This document shows positions 37,200-47,749 of a stretch of DNA of 64,000 nt, in pieces. Below the pieces are notes generated by a model. The model was not told where the DNA came from, did no database searches, and saw only the letters and a program-made list of their open reading frames with translations. The translations under genes were made by a program, and so were the position numbers. Every line of letters begins with the position of its first letter. Positions within the stretch are counted from its first letter, which is position 1. Where the stretch lies: NCBI GenBank assembly GCA_900618425.1, contig UZAN01039692.1:59122-123121 (forward strand), given 5' to 3'. This DNA comes from Echinostoma caproni (taxonomy: Eukaryota > Platyhelminthes > Trematoda > Plagiorchiida > Echinostomatidae).

Positions 37200-39420
37200 C
37201 GCAGTTACGTAAGACCGTGAAAGTTGAAACAATGAATGAATCCTAGAATATCAAGCTTGGATTAGCCCATTCGATTTGTCAGAGGCAACAGGCACTCTCG
37301 ATGGTCTTGGGCGTGAGTTTCATTCCTTGGATGATCGTTAATTCCCTGGGAGGTAAATGCATTCAAATGCGATTGAAATGTTTGTGATAACCAACAAAGA
37401 GCACTGGACAGCTGAATGAACCTGTTTGTGAGGATTATCCTGTGCATTTGGATGCCAGCGGTGATACAAACGCGTATAATAGAAGTAAACCAAATAATGA
37501 TGATGATAGTAATAATGATAACTGCCTAAAATGTTTTCAACATTGCATAAGCCATGGTAACCAATGGATCGTGTTGCATTAACATAGTCAGTCTGAATAC
37601 CACTGGGGTTAAATTACATGTGTAATGTACCTTGCTCTCATAACAGTAGAGGAGAAGAGATTTAATTCAGGTGAAATGTTGCTTAGATGGTAAGAGTAAC
37701 TTGTAATAGAAGCATTTACTTGCGACTATCTTGAAGCATCTGCATCAGGGTATGATGTATACCTTTAATCTTTAACAGTAGATTACTGAGGGTTTTCGGA
37801 GGTTCGTTTGTTAAATAGAAGAGACTTGTGTGTCATAGGTGCAATTTATCGGCAGTAGATAAAGAGGATGTTACCAGGAGACGGCTTATGAATACGTATG
37901 ACTTTTGAATCATAGACAGTTGTCTCGCTTTTCACAGATGTACCAATCAGTGAAACCAGCACTTGTATATGTGCGTTTACTTTGGAGAACAGCTTCAATG
38001 TAGATATTTCATTGAATTAGCCGTAACTACTACCATCCTCTTCCCATAGAGAAGGTTTCCTTTCATCTCACTGGTGAAGTATAGCATCAGAAAGATAAAA
38101 GCTGTAACAAAGTCCACTCTGATACCATTTTTACAGCTATTTTTGTGACTAAACTCAAAGACGAGCAACTCTAGCCCATAACAGGATAGTGTATTTGGTA
38201 AAAAACATGTGTGGTGGATGTAAATGTGGACACTGGTGGCATACAAAAAGAATTCGAACAAAACATTATTTGACTGTGGACAAAAGACAAAGATAGAAAT
38301 CTGCGGTACCTAGACATATTCCAAAGCCACTGGGGTGATAGCTCCATCGAATAGTCAACGTGCAACAATAGTAACGTGCAACAGAAACTGTATAAGTCTT
38401 CGTTATTTGATAACTTTTCAATGTACGGGAATACTTATGCGCTTCTTGGTTAATAAAACAAGAACCTTCACTGTCAACAACACTAACAGTAATAGTCTTT
38501 ATTAACAAAATGGCTAGCCGGAACAGTTCACTGACAACATAATTAAAGAACACGATATCGGATAAAAACAAAATGAAGCCGTTAAGAAAACTCACATTTG
38601 TTGATTTGACTTACTAGGTAAATACAAAGACAGAACTGATTCAACGAAAGCTATTAGCTGCAGTAAACAAAACTTGCCGTGCTGTGCAACTAAAAATTCT
38701 GTTCACATGAAAAGTGGTTGTGTTTATGGATAAATGATAGAGAAAATGGTTTTCTAGCCTCCCTCGATGTGTATTCCTCCACTTGTTCCTGATGAACTGG
38801 GAAAATTGTTCCCACGTCCAGGCGCTTATCCGATCGCGTCTGTGAACAACACCGAACTGTTTTAGCACTGGATCAGTTGGGATAATCACGACATCGGTGT
38901 GTTTGCACCTAAATGAATGTGTTAAACACGTTACATTTCATCCAAAAAGTTAAACTGGAGCAATCAAGAAGCATCGGTTCCTACCCACGGTAGGAGCTGT
39001 AACTATTCGGATTTACAATTCCATTCCCGGTGTGCCCATAAGAAATTGATGTGAGCAAGTCTCTGATCAACTTATTCTTTCTCAACGTTATTAAAAAGTT
39101 CAAAGGTGCATGTATTTTCCGAATTCGACCTGTTGAATATGGACTATAATTATTCATCCTTTCCCTTCGTGTACTGCTTAACCTTTTCTTATCTCTAAAA
39201 GCGATTAAGAATAACTGAAGACGAGCTCCTTCGCCACTAACTGAATCAAGACGCCACACTCATACCATTGGTCTAATCACATCTAAATCAATCACCGAAT
39301 CCGGAAGTTCGTCAGGCAGAAACCGGTGAATTCTAAGGAAAACCTAGTTCCCTACCTGGTGGACTACGTAAACCTCTGTAAGTTAGACGGGTAATTAAAT
39401 GTGAAGACATCTGTTATATT
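37200..39420. other. Interval with several minus-strand open frames but no recognised gene
   Basis: Between 37995 and 39259 four minus-strand frames (88, 109, 82 and 92 codons) follow each other with short gaps, and two are hydrophobic enough to suggest membrane segments. They lie in different frames, have no domain I recognise, and AT-rich DNA gives T-rich, hence hydrophobic, translations by chance. I do not call them exons, but this is one of the few runs of same-strand frames in the window. Confidence 0.4.
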
Positions 39421-39424
39421 GATA

Positions 39425-39545
39425 AGGTCTCGTATCTCAACCGGTAGGATATTTGCAGTACGGGAACGTATGCGGTGTCCAGTTGAATGTTCGAACACCA
39501 CTACGACTACAGACTCCTTCACAGTTCAAACATAGGACTGTTGTC
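39425..39545 (+). mobile_element. tRNA-headed SINE copy with very decayed ribozyme-like segment
   Basis: The plus strand reads GTCTCGTATCTCAACCGGTAGG, a tRNA-like 5' end with A box, and GTTCGAAC at 39489-39496, a B box. The motif GTATCTCAACCGGTAGGATATTTGC nearly repeats, on the other strand, as GTATTCAACTTGGTAGGATGTTCGC at about 54.06-54.1 kb, so the two are copies of one family. After the B box comes CAGACTCCTTCACAGTTCAAACA, which aligns with CAGACTCCATAAGATCAAAACA of that copy, the hammerhead-like segment. The CUGANGA strand is no longer recognisable here. Confidence 0.55.
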
Positions 39546-39559
39546 TTTCGTAATGTACC

Positions 39560-41515
39560 AAACAAAATAATTTTAATTTCCTGTTGTTTAGGAATGCGCT
39601 TATCGAGTGATCGTAATATATGAATTTCCAAACAGCGTCAATAAAAATAAGTTATAAAAAGGAATCAATGAATTTTTCACAGAGTTGGTTTACTAAATAA
39701 ATCTTTTATTTTCACTAACAGTTTACTAGTTCGCTTATTTACATGCCTTTATTCATTTTTATCTCACATTTTGAATGGTTTAGGCAGTTACTGTGGGGAA
39801 ACCATCAATATCGTGAAACCTGTTCCAAATCAATCATCTGATTTGCTCGTTCATAGATGTAGGCTGACCTCGACCAATTGTTGACGTTGTACAACCGAAT
39901 CCGATGGCTTTCAAGTGGCCACGAAGCGTAACAAACAGGTGCAGCGTAAGGGATCCGATAGAATCCCCTGGTTTAATCTGCTTCTGTATCTTTCGAAGTG
40001 TATCTGCATTGTGCACACCTCGACACAGTGCGTTTATTCGGATGTTATCGAGTTATTGGATCCGTTTCTTTCTGCAATATCAAACTTTATAATTAATTGG
40101 GAAGAAATTGGGCGAAAATATCTCGTCAATTCAATAGATCCTTTTCCTTTGATTGAAAGCAGTTACTTTTCAGCCAATCCTAACTTCCTGTCGTAGTTTA
40201 TGGGATGGGTATAAAACTAGTGTAAAAGAGTGAGCTGCTTTTGTGCACTGTATATCAACGGCGAACGGAATCGAAATGGCAATGACCAAAATAATTTTTA
40301 GCTTATAGCACTTTTGATGCTCAACTGGGGAACCCTACGATCCTTTACGGAGACCCAAAATGAAACATCTATGTGTGTTCGGTTTAAAAAGAGCTGAAAC
40401 GAACAGGGATTTTCTTCCCTTCATGTGACAATAAGCGATGATCATCATCCTCTAGCTAACAATTAGTCCTCAAATTCACATGTTACGGATGAAATTTATG
40501 ATCAAACCCTTGTCTATGCGATATATTTAGTCACGTGTTTGAAGCGCAAGATCCTCATTTGGCAAACACTGTTAACATTGACGGCATCGTCATTCACAGT
40601 ACCATCACTTGCTACGTGTAAGCTAATCAGTAAAGCTAAAGTGCATGCATACTTCCGTCACTCCCATGGTTTCCGTTCTGGAAAATTTTGCCAAGAATGT
40701 GTTTGTCATATTATTAAACAAGAATGCGTAGAAGTACATTGAGCGGTGCAAAGATATATTATTTCAACTCTAAACACCTGTAATTGAGTCCTTCTAACTA
40801 ACTAAGACAGCTATTTTAGGCATCTGAACTTAAAGGATGAAGAGTTGAGTTTATCAGATTCACAATCAAATTCGAAAAGTATTCTACTCAACTCATAACC
40901 CAGTTTTGTTTTCTTTCAAATTTTACAATTATGTATCTGTTATTATCGTGTCCCTGTGCATCCATATAAATGTAATAAAAGCAGATAGTCTTGAGACTAG
41001 TGAAACAACCATAAACAAAGATGCCCCTGTCAGGATCTGTAGAAAATATTAACATTTCAGCTGTGCAGTATCACCATCAAAAATTGGCTAAAAATAAAAA
41101 CCAATAACATCATACTGCATTATCGAAGTCGTGTTACTACCTTTTTCCGTTCTTTCATATTATTTTTCAGCAACTGTTATGCAAATTCCTCCTGCTTAGA
41201 GCTGTTGATTGAGTAAATGTACCTGCAACTTCCTGAATAAGAAATGTACTAAGGACCATCGGTTCCAGGGTGTTCATTTTCTGCCCTGCATAAAGGCAGT
41301 GTTTAATATCAAACACAAGAACCAACTTGATGCTGTGCTTCTTTGATAAAAATTCTCTTTAATGAATGCGAGTTTTGTATAGGTGGTATTCATTGATGAA
41401 CTGCTTGTGCAATAACCTGTGAATAGGTAAATTCTGACACTTTTGGAGGTTCAATTTCCCAACGTATTGGTTAGAATATAGATAGAAAAATTAACATTTC
41501 TTTTAATATCTTTAG
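39560..41515. other. Interval without a recognised gene
   Basis: The largest frames, 93 and 62 codons at 39.9-40.2 kb, overlap on the same strand in different frames and share no known domain. Nothing else can be supported up to the sharp rise in GC that marks the RTE-like element. Confidence 0.5.
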
Positions 41516-41519
41516 TTTC

Positions 41520-42120
41520 TTCAGTTTTCGGCCCGTAGTCAATAGACTGTCTACGGAGAGCACAGCTGAGTGCTACGGAGCGCATCTCTAAGTCGCGGAT
41601 GGGAGAACGGCCATCTTAGTGGTTAACGGTGGATAGGTGGGGCTACCTCAGTGAATAATCGGTCGCGGACGATTAGCGGTGCTGTTGGAGGAAGTGGTGG
41701 GGTTTCCGGCTGGCAAGCGATATCCTTTCCAAATATCATAATTGTCTGCTGACAGCATCGCACCTTATGCGAATGTGGTCCGCCGCCACATAAGGCAATT
41801 GTTACTTACTCTTACGAGTAGGACAGACTCGACCGTCACACCTCACGGACACGTTGGGATCCTGGACTGAGCCATCCGAAAAGCGTATGAACCGTTCTGA
41901 CGGTAACCGGCAACCAACAATTCTACCCTGTTATCCTGCTGTTCGCACTTGGTTTTGCACCCTCCATCGAAAAGCCCAGCGACGCTGGGGTCGTCACTTA
42001 GGACCTTATTCCCAAGTTTCTTCTTACAGTGATACATCGCGTTCATGCTACGGCTTTCCCGGGAAGCAATATGCCCTGCACCCTCTCGGTGGCGGGGGTG
42101 ACAAACGAGCAAGCTGAGAA
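41520..42120 (+). other. GC-rich 5' leader of the RTE-like LINE
   Basis: Composition changes abruptly from AT-rich flank to about even GC at roughly 41.52 kb. The strings CTAAGTCGCGGATGGGAGAACGG and GTGGTTAACGGTGGATAGGTGGGG are the sort of leader seen upstream of RTE-like ORFs. Frames of 87-100 codons on both strands within it are overlapping and probably incidental. In an intact element this part would hold the internal promoter, but no specific motif is claimed. Confidence 0.6.
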
Positions 42121-42124
42121 TCTG

Positions 42125-42860
42125 TGCACCAGATCCTGTCTCCATGTAGGCTGCTGGAATGTTATGACCTTGCTAGCCCCAGAAATCCGGTGTATCACAA
42201 TGCGATCACTGCACAAATATAAGGTAGAAATCTGTTATCTGTCCGACTACCTGTGGCAAAAAACTGATCAACGCAGCACACAGCAACGCAACCAACCGGT
42301 TATACCACGTCGGTCCCACTGATAACTCCGGTTTGCAAGGGGTAGCCATCGCTGTGAGCGGCCGGGCCAACAATGTCATGATCTCCTGGGAACAAATGCA
42401 CTGACGTTACATGCGGAAGAGCCCATCAACGACGACTTCTAAGACCAAGTTCAAGATGCAGTGAACCCCAATCTGAGACACGGCATTCTGGTTATCGCAG
42501 AAGATTAGAATGCTCGCACTGGTCTATCAGATTAACATACTCGGCATGTTCTGGGAACGTTCCACCCTGGTCAACGTTGCGAAAACGGTGAACGCCTAGT
42601 CACATTTGCTGACCTTAACCAGTTGGTCGTGGTTGACACTCGTTTTCAGCATCCCAGAAAACATCTACTTACGTGGTACGTGAATGACAGTCGAACGGTA
42701 CACCGGATTGATTATATTTTGATACGTGTTCGCTGGGCCTCTGCGGTGGAAGACTACCGTTTCTATCGCGGCGCAGAAACTGTAAAACGGAACGGCAAGG
42801 ACAATACCACTGTATGCGCCCGCCTCAAGATCCCGCTGACTGCTCGCCGAATGACTCGTT
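42125..42860 (+). pseudogene. APE-type endonuclease domain of the RTE-like LINE
   Basis: The frame starts with LHVGCWNVMTLLAPE, the VGTWNVRTL motif at the N-terminus of the nuclease with its catalytic asparagine. After frameshifts and stops it reads ILVIAEDxNARTGLSD near 42.49-42.53 kb, the GD(F/W)NAR catalytic motif with the glycine changed to glutamate and a stop at the aromatic position. TRHVLG and CENGERLVTFADLNQLVVVD follow. The 42623-42979 frame gives TWYVNDSRTVHRIDYILIR, the IDYI motif. The final SDH motif reads KDNTTVCARL, so the catalytic histidine is replaced by asparagine. The domain would have nicked target DNA to prime reverse transcription. Multiple lesions make it inactive. Confidence 0.88.
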
Positions 42861-42988
42861 TCCCGGGCGAATTCAACGTCGCGCTCTTGGAAAGACCTGA
42901 GAGAAGGCAGGCACTGCTGGACGCAACCACTTCCAACTTAGTCGCAACTTTATCCGGTGACTCAACTGTCGACGCCTAAGGGTCAACT

Positions 42989-43600
42989 TTGAAAACGTCC
43001 ATAAGAGAAACGGCGCTGGATCAGTTAGGTGAGATTCTTCGCCACAGGAGAGACTGGATCTCGGAGCGTACACTGCAGTTGTCCACAAAGGCAAAAGATG
43101 CGCGGTTGATCAATTCTCTTAAATTCCGTATTCTCCGTCGGCAAGCCACACGCTCCGCCAAGAGGGAGCGAAAACAATACTGGGAGGAAATTGCAGGCAG
43201 CATGGAGGCTGCAACCGACGCAGCCGACTTTGGAAAGCTAGTTCGTTTAATTCGTGTCGCAGCAGGAAAGAGGCAGACATCGGAACCACTGTTGCGCAAC
43301 ACAGCAGACCAACTTATTCAGGGAACTGAGCAAAACATGCAAAGGTGGATTGAACTCTTCGACAGGCTTCTCAACAGCCCATCAAGCCGAGCTAGCTACT
43401 CACAGGTGTCAAGCAGTTCGGAGACTTACGACATCAATTGTGACCCACCCAGTACGATGGAAATTATCAACGTAGTCACTTCTCTGAAAATCAGGAAAGC
43501 CCCTTGGAGAAGATGGAATACCACCAGAGTTATTCAAAGCTTGCTTATCAAATTAAATCTCTCCGTTGCACTCCCTTTTCCACATCGTCCGAAAGATTAA
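42989..43600 (+). pseudogene. RTE-like LINE linker and start of reverse transcriptase (203-codon open piece)
   Basis: This is the longest open frame in the window. It carries the basic, helical linker between nuclease and RT: RRQATRSAKRERKQYWEEIA near residues 49-68, where most elements have R.AAR.AR..YWEE.A, and LVRLIRVAAGKR at 83-94. Later come NMQRWIELFDRLLNSP near 115-130, the W..LLN motif, and INVVTSLKIRKAPW near 160-173, equivalent to the I..LK..KAPG/GPD signature with the glycine-proline-aspartate lost. The preceding endonuclease frame stops at 42979, ten bases earlier in a different frame. The ATG-like start is arbitrary and the real ORF began in the nuclease. Confidence 0.9.
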
Positions 43601-43604
43601 ACGG

Positions 43605-43775
43605 CTTCAATTTTAGTCTCGGTTTCAAACAAGGGCAACAAATCTAGATGCAAAAATTACAGCGGTATTATCTTCATAGATATTGCGGCCAAATTGTTTG
43701 CAGTGATACTGCTTAATCGCTTTGCAGTCAGCATAGATACCCGCACTCACCCGAACCAAATATGGTTCTACGATA
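43605..43775 (+). pseudogene. RTE-like LINE reverse transcriptase, fingers motif
   Basis: In a shifted plus-strand frame the sequence gives NKGNKSRCKNYSGI and IDIAAKLFAVILLNRFAV, the KG....C.NYRGI.L.....K....ILL.R segment of RTE-like reverse transcriptases, then TRTHPNQIWF, where the family has NQ.GFR. The expected GFR...C.DQIF continuation is absent: the following bases match a region far downstream in the protein, so the palm including the FADD motif has been deleted. Confidence 0.85.
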
Positions 43776-44392
43776 AGACCAAACAGCCAGGCTGAAGATG
43801 AAACCCAACTCCGTGTAGATGAAGCCAGAAGAGCCTTTCTACAACTCCTCAAACCGTTGTAGAATCGATGAGAAATAAGACTAAACACTAAGTTTTGGGT
43901 TTATCAGGCTTTCATCTGCCCCATACTCATTTATGGTTGTGAAATCTGGCCGCTAAGAGTATAAGATACAAATAAGCTCGATGTCTTTGATCATTGGTGC
44001 TTACACCGCATCTTGAAAGTAAATTGGAGAGATTGGATTTCCAATGAGGAAGATCAACGGTGCTGCATGAACATTGATAAGTTTTCAAAAATGTTACAAC
44101 GTTAGTGCCTTCAGTGCTCTGAAGGCCCGACACTCAACTCTCGCAACAGGCTGTAGCTCCCGCACCGTGCCGTGGATGGCGTTGCCGACCCGGTGATCAA
44201 ATGAAGACCTACAGTAGTACGATCAAGGCGGATTTGGAATTACTAGGTCTTCAATTCCTATATGGAATTCGTAAATGGAACCAGAACTGGGTTTCATACA
44301 GCGTCAAACTTGCTGCCGATCGTCGTGCATGGGCCGCCATCATCAGAGACATCCAAGAAGCAGGCTTATACTCCAGCAGTAGTTAGTCGATC
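43776..44392 (+). pseudogene. RTE-like LINE C-terminal region
   Basis: After the deletion junction the plus strand carries late ORF segments in several frames: ARRAFLQLLKPL near 43.83 kb, VYQAFICPILIYGCEIWPL at about 43.9-43.95 kb, and FDHWCLHRILKVNWRDWIS near 43.99-44.04 kb, the YGCE.WPL and F...CLR.I....W motifs typical of the RTE thumb and tail. The terminal open piece at 44201-44386 ends AADRRAWAAIIRDIQEAG followed by serines and a stop at 44384-44386. Minus-strand frames here are shadows. Confidence 0.85.
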
Positions 44393-44394
44393 AA

Positions 44395-46800
44395 AAGTAA
44401 AATTAGGGTAAGTTTAGTCACTACAATGTAAACCGACGGGTTATTTATGCAAGAAAGTTTTGATAACAACAGTGGTTTGGTAAACCACAGTCAAGGGAGA
44501 GTGGGGGGAATCAGTTCTACACCTTTTCACCTTCAAGGAAATCGAACAAATCGCATTGCTCCAGGAATCCAACAAAGTGATTGGTTCTTCTGCGTGACAA
44601 CATCGATTAGACCGGGTCTATCAAAACCCCGTCCGGTGGGAGCGAACTGACTTCCCCATAGACAAACAAGTATTTGCATGAGTTATTGAGCACGAATGAA
44701 ATTTTCGGTTGGGTGTGGTTTGATTTGTCGTCCTTTCATCCCCCCCCCACCCCGCCCCACCCGAGTACGTTGTATCCTTGATCCTTGCTCTAACAACCAC
44801 GAGCATAGCTTATTGCATGTTTTGGAGTGTAAGGCAAATTCGCTAAAAAATTAACACTATCGTATTATCTTTTACCAATTCACTTTTAAATGGTGTTCAC
44901 GATGTCGGCTGACCATACAATGAGATAACGCTAGAGTCACTTAACAGCCTGTGTTCAACAGGGTTTCACATAAATAAAACTTTACTTGGGCACATATGTA
45001 TAACATTGTTACAGTCTAGTCAGGTTTTAAACGTCCAAATTAATGTTTGATCAGTCACTGTTTTATCATGTCTGATGGTTCTCACGGTTGGCTAAAGCCA
45101 AATTATTATTGGAAAATTTTCTTCAGCTCAGTAAGTGGAGTTACAACTCCACATACACAGGAGATGTGTTCTTCATTGCAGTCATAATACACCTTAGCCT
45201 GAGAAGTAAAAAACAACACATGCTATTTTATCCCTGCCGTATAATAGAAATCGTACGTGTAAAAACTAAATCGAGTTCGAAAATATGAACGAACAAAGGA
45301 GAATGTTGTTTTAGCTAAACAAAAGGGGATTATCTACTTCCAAATGGCCATCGCCTCGGAAACGCATCAAAAGTCTACCAAAACGAAAATTCAGCAATTT
45401 AACAAACTAAATCAGCTGGTTAAAACCTTTATGTTTCTTGTCCTTAATGATTCTTTTGGTATTTAACATTTATCAACCAATGACAAAAGTACATCCTTTG
45501 TACATACGCACACAGCTAATTCCTACCCTAAAATGTCATTTGGAACACTGAGACTCCCATTGGTGGTGTATTCTTTGATTTACTTTCGCAGGTCTAACTG
45601 CGGACTATGTAAAATGTCTATTAGGGGCTATCCCTAATGACGTGAGTGTTCCGAGTTACCTACCATACCATACCACCCCATTTGCTACAAGAACCGCTGA
45701 CATTGCCGAACCCCAATGTTTTTGCACATCATATATCATCTGATCCAATGGCCTTTTTGGGATCGCGCAATAAAGTTGAATAGCATGCAATCATCTGATC
45801 CAGTTAAACGTGTGGATGTCCGAAAAGCGGTTATCCGACTGGAGTGGATGGTTAATTTAGCCAACTGTTTCATCCCTAAGACCGATTCCATTTCAATGTT
45901 GAAGACAGACGGCGAAAACAGCTTAATTTCCTCCATCTGAATATTATGCGTACAACAAACTGTCTGCTTACAAATGACTTGTCATTTGTTAGTCATCGAA
46001 AATAATGCATCTTGTTTCATACACGTACAAATCTTCACTCGTTTTGTGATCTAAGCACATATATTTGGATTGCACCAAATATGCAATACAAAACGATATT
46101 TCGACTGAACAATATTTTTGTTACCCAAAAACATTATATAGCGTGGACCAAGTGGGAAGAAAACCTGAAGACGATTAATCAAAACAATAAACATTCACAA
46201 AACCTTCCTCACTTCTTTGCCAAATAGTGCTACAAACTCTGCTAAAAAAAGCTCATGAATTACCAGATATTTGCCCTTTGGATTGACTGTCTTTGCGGTT
46301 GCGTTGGTCATTTCTGAAATCTGTTCTCAAAACCATTATCCTGTTGGTTTAGGTTATCACACCGCAGATGATTGATGAGTTAGACCTAATCCAATGTTGT
46401 TTTCGTTTATTTTCGATTCATTTGGAAAAGTAGGTTCCTCAACCGGGAGGAGTAGCACAAAATACGTGCATATCCCAACATCTGTTTTCATTCTGTCCTC
46501 ACACATTCTCTAGTGCAGTTTGTTCTTCATTTTCAATTACTGTAGTATGTTTGCTTGTACATGTTTTCACAAGTTGATGAAGCGTAAGTTTGCTTTGCCA
46601 ACGCAGTGTGGAAATTTCAGAATTCGCATCAAGCTATTTACGAGATGTAACTTTTAGATTCGTAATCCGAAAAATCTGTGAAATGTAGTGTGTCGTAGTG
46701 AGAAAAATGAAATTACTGGGTCGAATGAGTTGGTCTCACAAATACTCAAGTGAGAGAACCAAGATCTCGAATTGCAATGTAGACTGAGAACTAACAGGAC
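44395..46800. other. Flank of the RTE-like element without a recognised gene
   Basis: No element-type 3' tail is obvious. A C-rich run lies at 44740-44762. The CCATACCATACCACC string near 45663 is a short simple repeat. Frames of 66-86 codons on both strands show no domain. Confidence 0.5.
44740..44762 (-). other. G-quadruplex-prone run on the minus strand
   Basis: The plus strand has a run of ten C, then A, CCCC, G, CCCC, A, CCC. Its complement therefore has four or more G tracts of at least three separated by single bases, which fits the G-quadruplex pattern. It lies about 350 bases beyond the end of the RTE-like element and may be unrelated. Confidence 0.6.
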
Positions 46801-46812
46801 TTGATTCGATAA

Positions 46813-47746
46813 GTGAGATACCATTTTCCGTTTTGGGCAGAAAAGTATGGTAACGCTGTTGACTATCATAATGACACAATAAGAAACCCAATGGGCATTG
46901 GTAACTACATCCACAACCGCAATTTTCTATCGCAATGTGGTGCACTATTTCTTCCGCTTATGATGTTGCAATTTCACCATCCAAGACTACTAAAATACGC
47001 CGATGAAAGTTACAATAGTAATCGCTTATTTGGCTACATTTGTCACCGTAGCACCGTAAAAAAATCTTTGTGGTGGCCGGGGGGGGGCGCAAGCATGTCA
47101 GCAGCAATGAAGATAAGTAACGCAGTTGCAGGTGGGTTGAAGAGTACCAAATCAGAGGTCGAACTTCCGAACGACATTTTTCAGGCCTTTGATGCACATG
47201 TTCCTCATTAGAATTCCTCTCGTAAAGACAAACTGCCTAATGGGGCAGGGTATCCCATTGGCTGGGAACATTCAGCCTACAAAGTGATTGCGAGCAAAGA
47301 AACATTTGCACAGTGAACCTGGTCATTTTTTTGTAATTGGAGATCAGGTATCCGTGGGCAGAATTACCTTCGTTACATCCAGTATCATAACCGATGGACA
47401 GCGGCACTTTTCACATGTGATCGACTTATTTAATTTTGCTAGCCCATTGAACGTGCACCGAACACTGTTCACGATTACTATTCGCTTACATCAAAATGAA
47501 AACCGGAAGAGAGCAACAGAATTTGTATCCGTGGGTATAAGTCACTGCACCCAACTGAGTGAACCATGTTCTGCTGTGCTACCAGATTCGCTCAGTGATG
47601 AAATGCATTACATAAAAACAAACCACTCGTTACTAATTTCGCAATGTGGCTCTCCTGTAGCTGGATCGTCAGTTCAATACCTTCATCCGGTAAAAGCAAT
47701 CTTTGATTTCTATGACGAGTTTGTGATTCATCTGAGACTTTCTTGA
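46813..47746 (+). other. Two consecutive long open frames, possible exons or chance
   Basis: A 132-codon frame (46813-47211) is followed, after 76 bases and in a different frame, by a 152-codon frame (47288-47746), the second being the third-longest in the window after two retroelement pieces. Neither begins at an ATG: both simply open after a stop, at GTG and TTG codons. No domain, signal peptide or membrane segment is recognised. The first contains a glycine run from a G homopolymer (47081-47089). Overlapping minus-strand frames of 79-86 codons exist. A frame this long can arise by chance in 64 kb of DNA at this composition, but two in a row on the same strand deserve a transcript check. 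Confidence 0.25.
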
Positions 47747-47749
47747 TGC

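Larger units (their letters stand above)
41520..44392 (+). mobile_element. RTE-like LINE, near full span but internally deleted
   Basis: This is the largest element in the window. A GC-rich leader (41.52-42.12 kb) is followed by an APE-type endonuclease, a linker, the first part of a reverse transcriptase and its C-terminal end, all on the plus strand. The palm with the FADD motif is missing between about 43.77 and 43.78 kb, where NYSGIIFIDIAAKLFAVILL and TRTHPNQIWF jump directly to a late region. Stops and frameshifts occur throughout. The protein order endonuclease-RT, a single ORF and the C-terminal YGCE.WPL and ADRRAWAAIIRDIQEAG signatures are those of RTE-like LINEs of flatworms. The copy is dead. 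The ends are set by composition and coding similarity; no target-site duplication was identified. Confidence 0.9.

Noticed and set aside
41843..42145. Frames of 87-100 codons on both strands in the RTE-like leader
   Set aside because: They sit in the GC-rich leader, where stops are rarer, and share nothing with known LINE ORF1 proteins.
43021..43302. 93-codon minus-strand frame
   Set aside because: It is the antisense shadow of the RTE-like linker reading frame.
46430..46490. CTCAACCGGGAGGAG string similar to the SINE A-box region
   Set aside because: No B box at tRNA spacing and no shared sequence beyond the short string.
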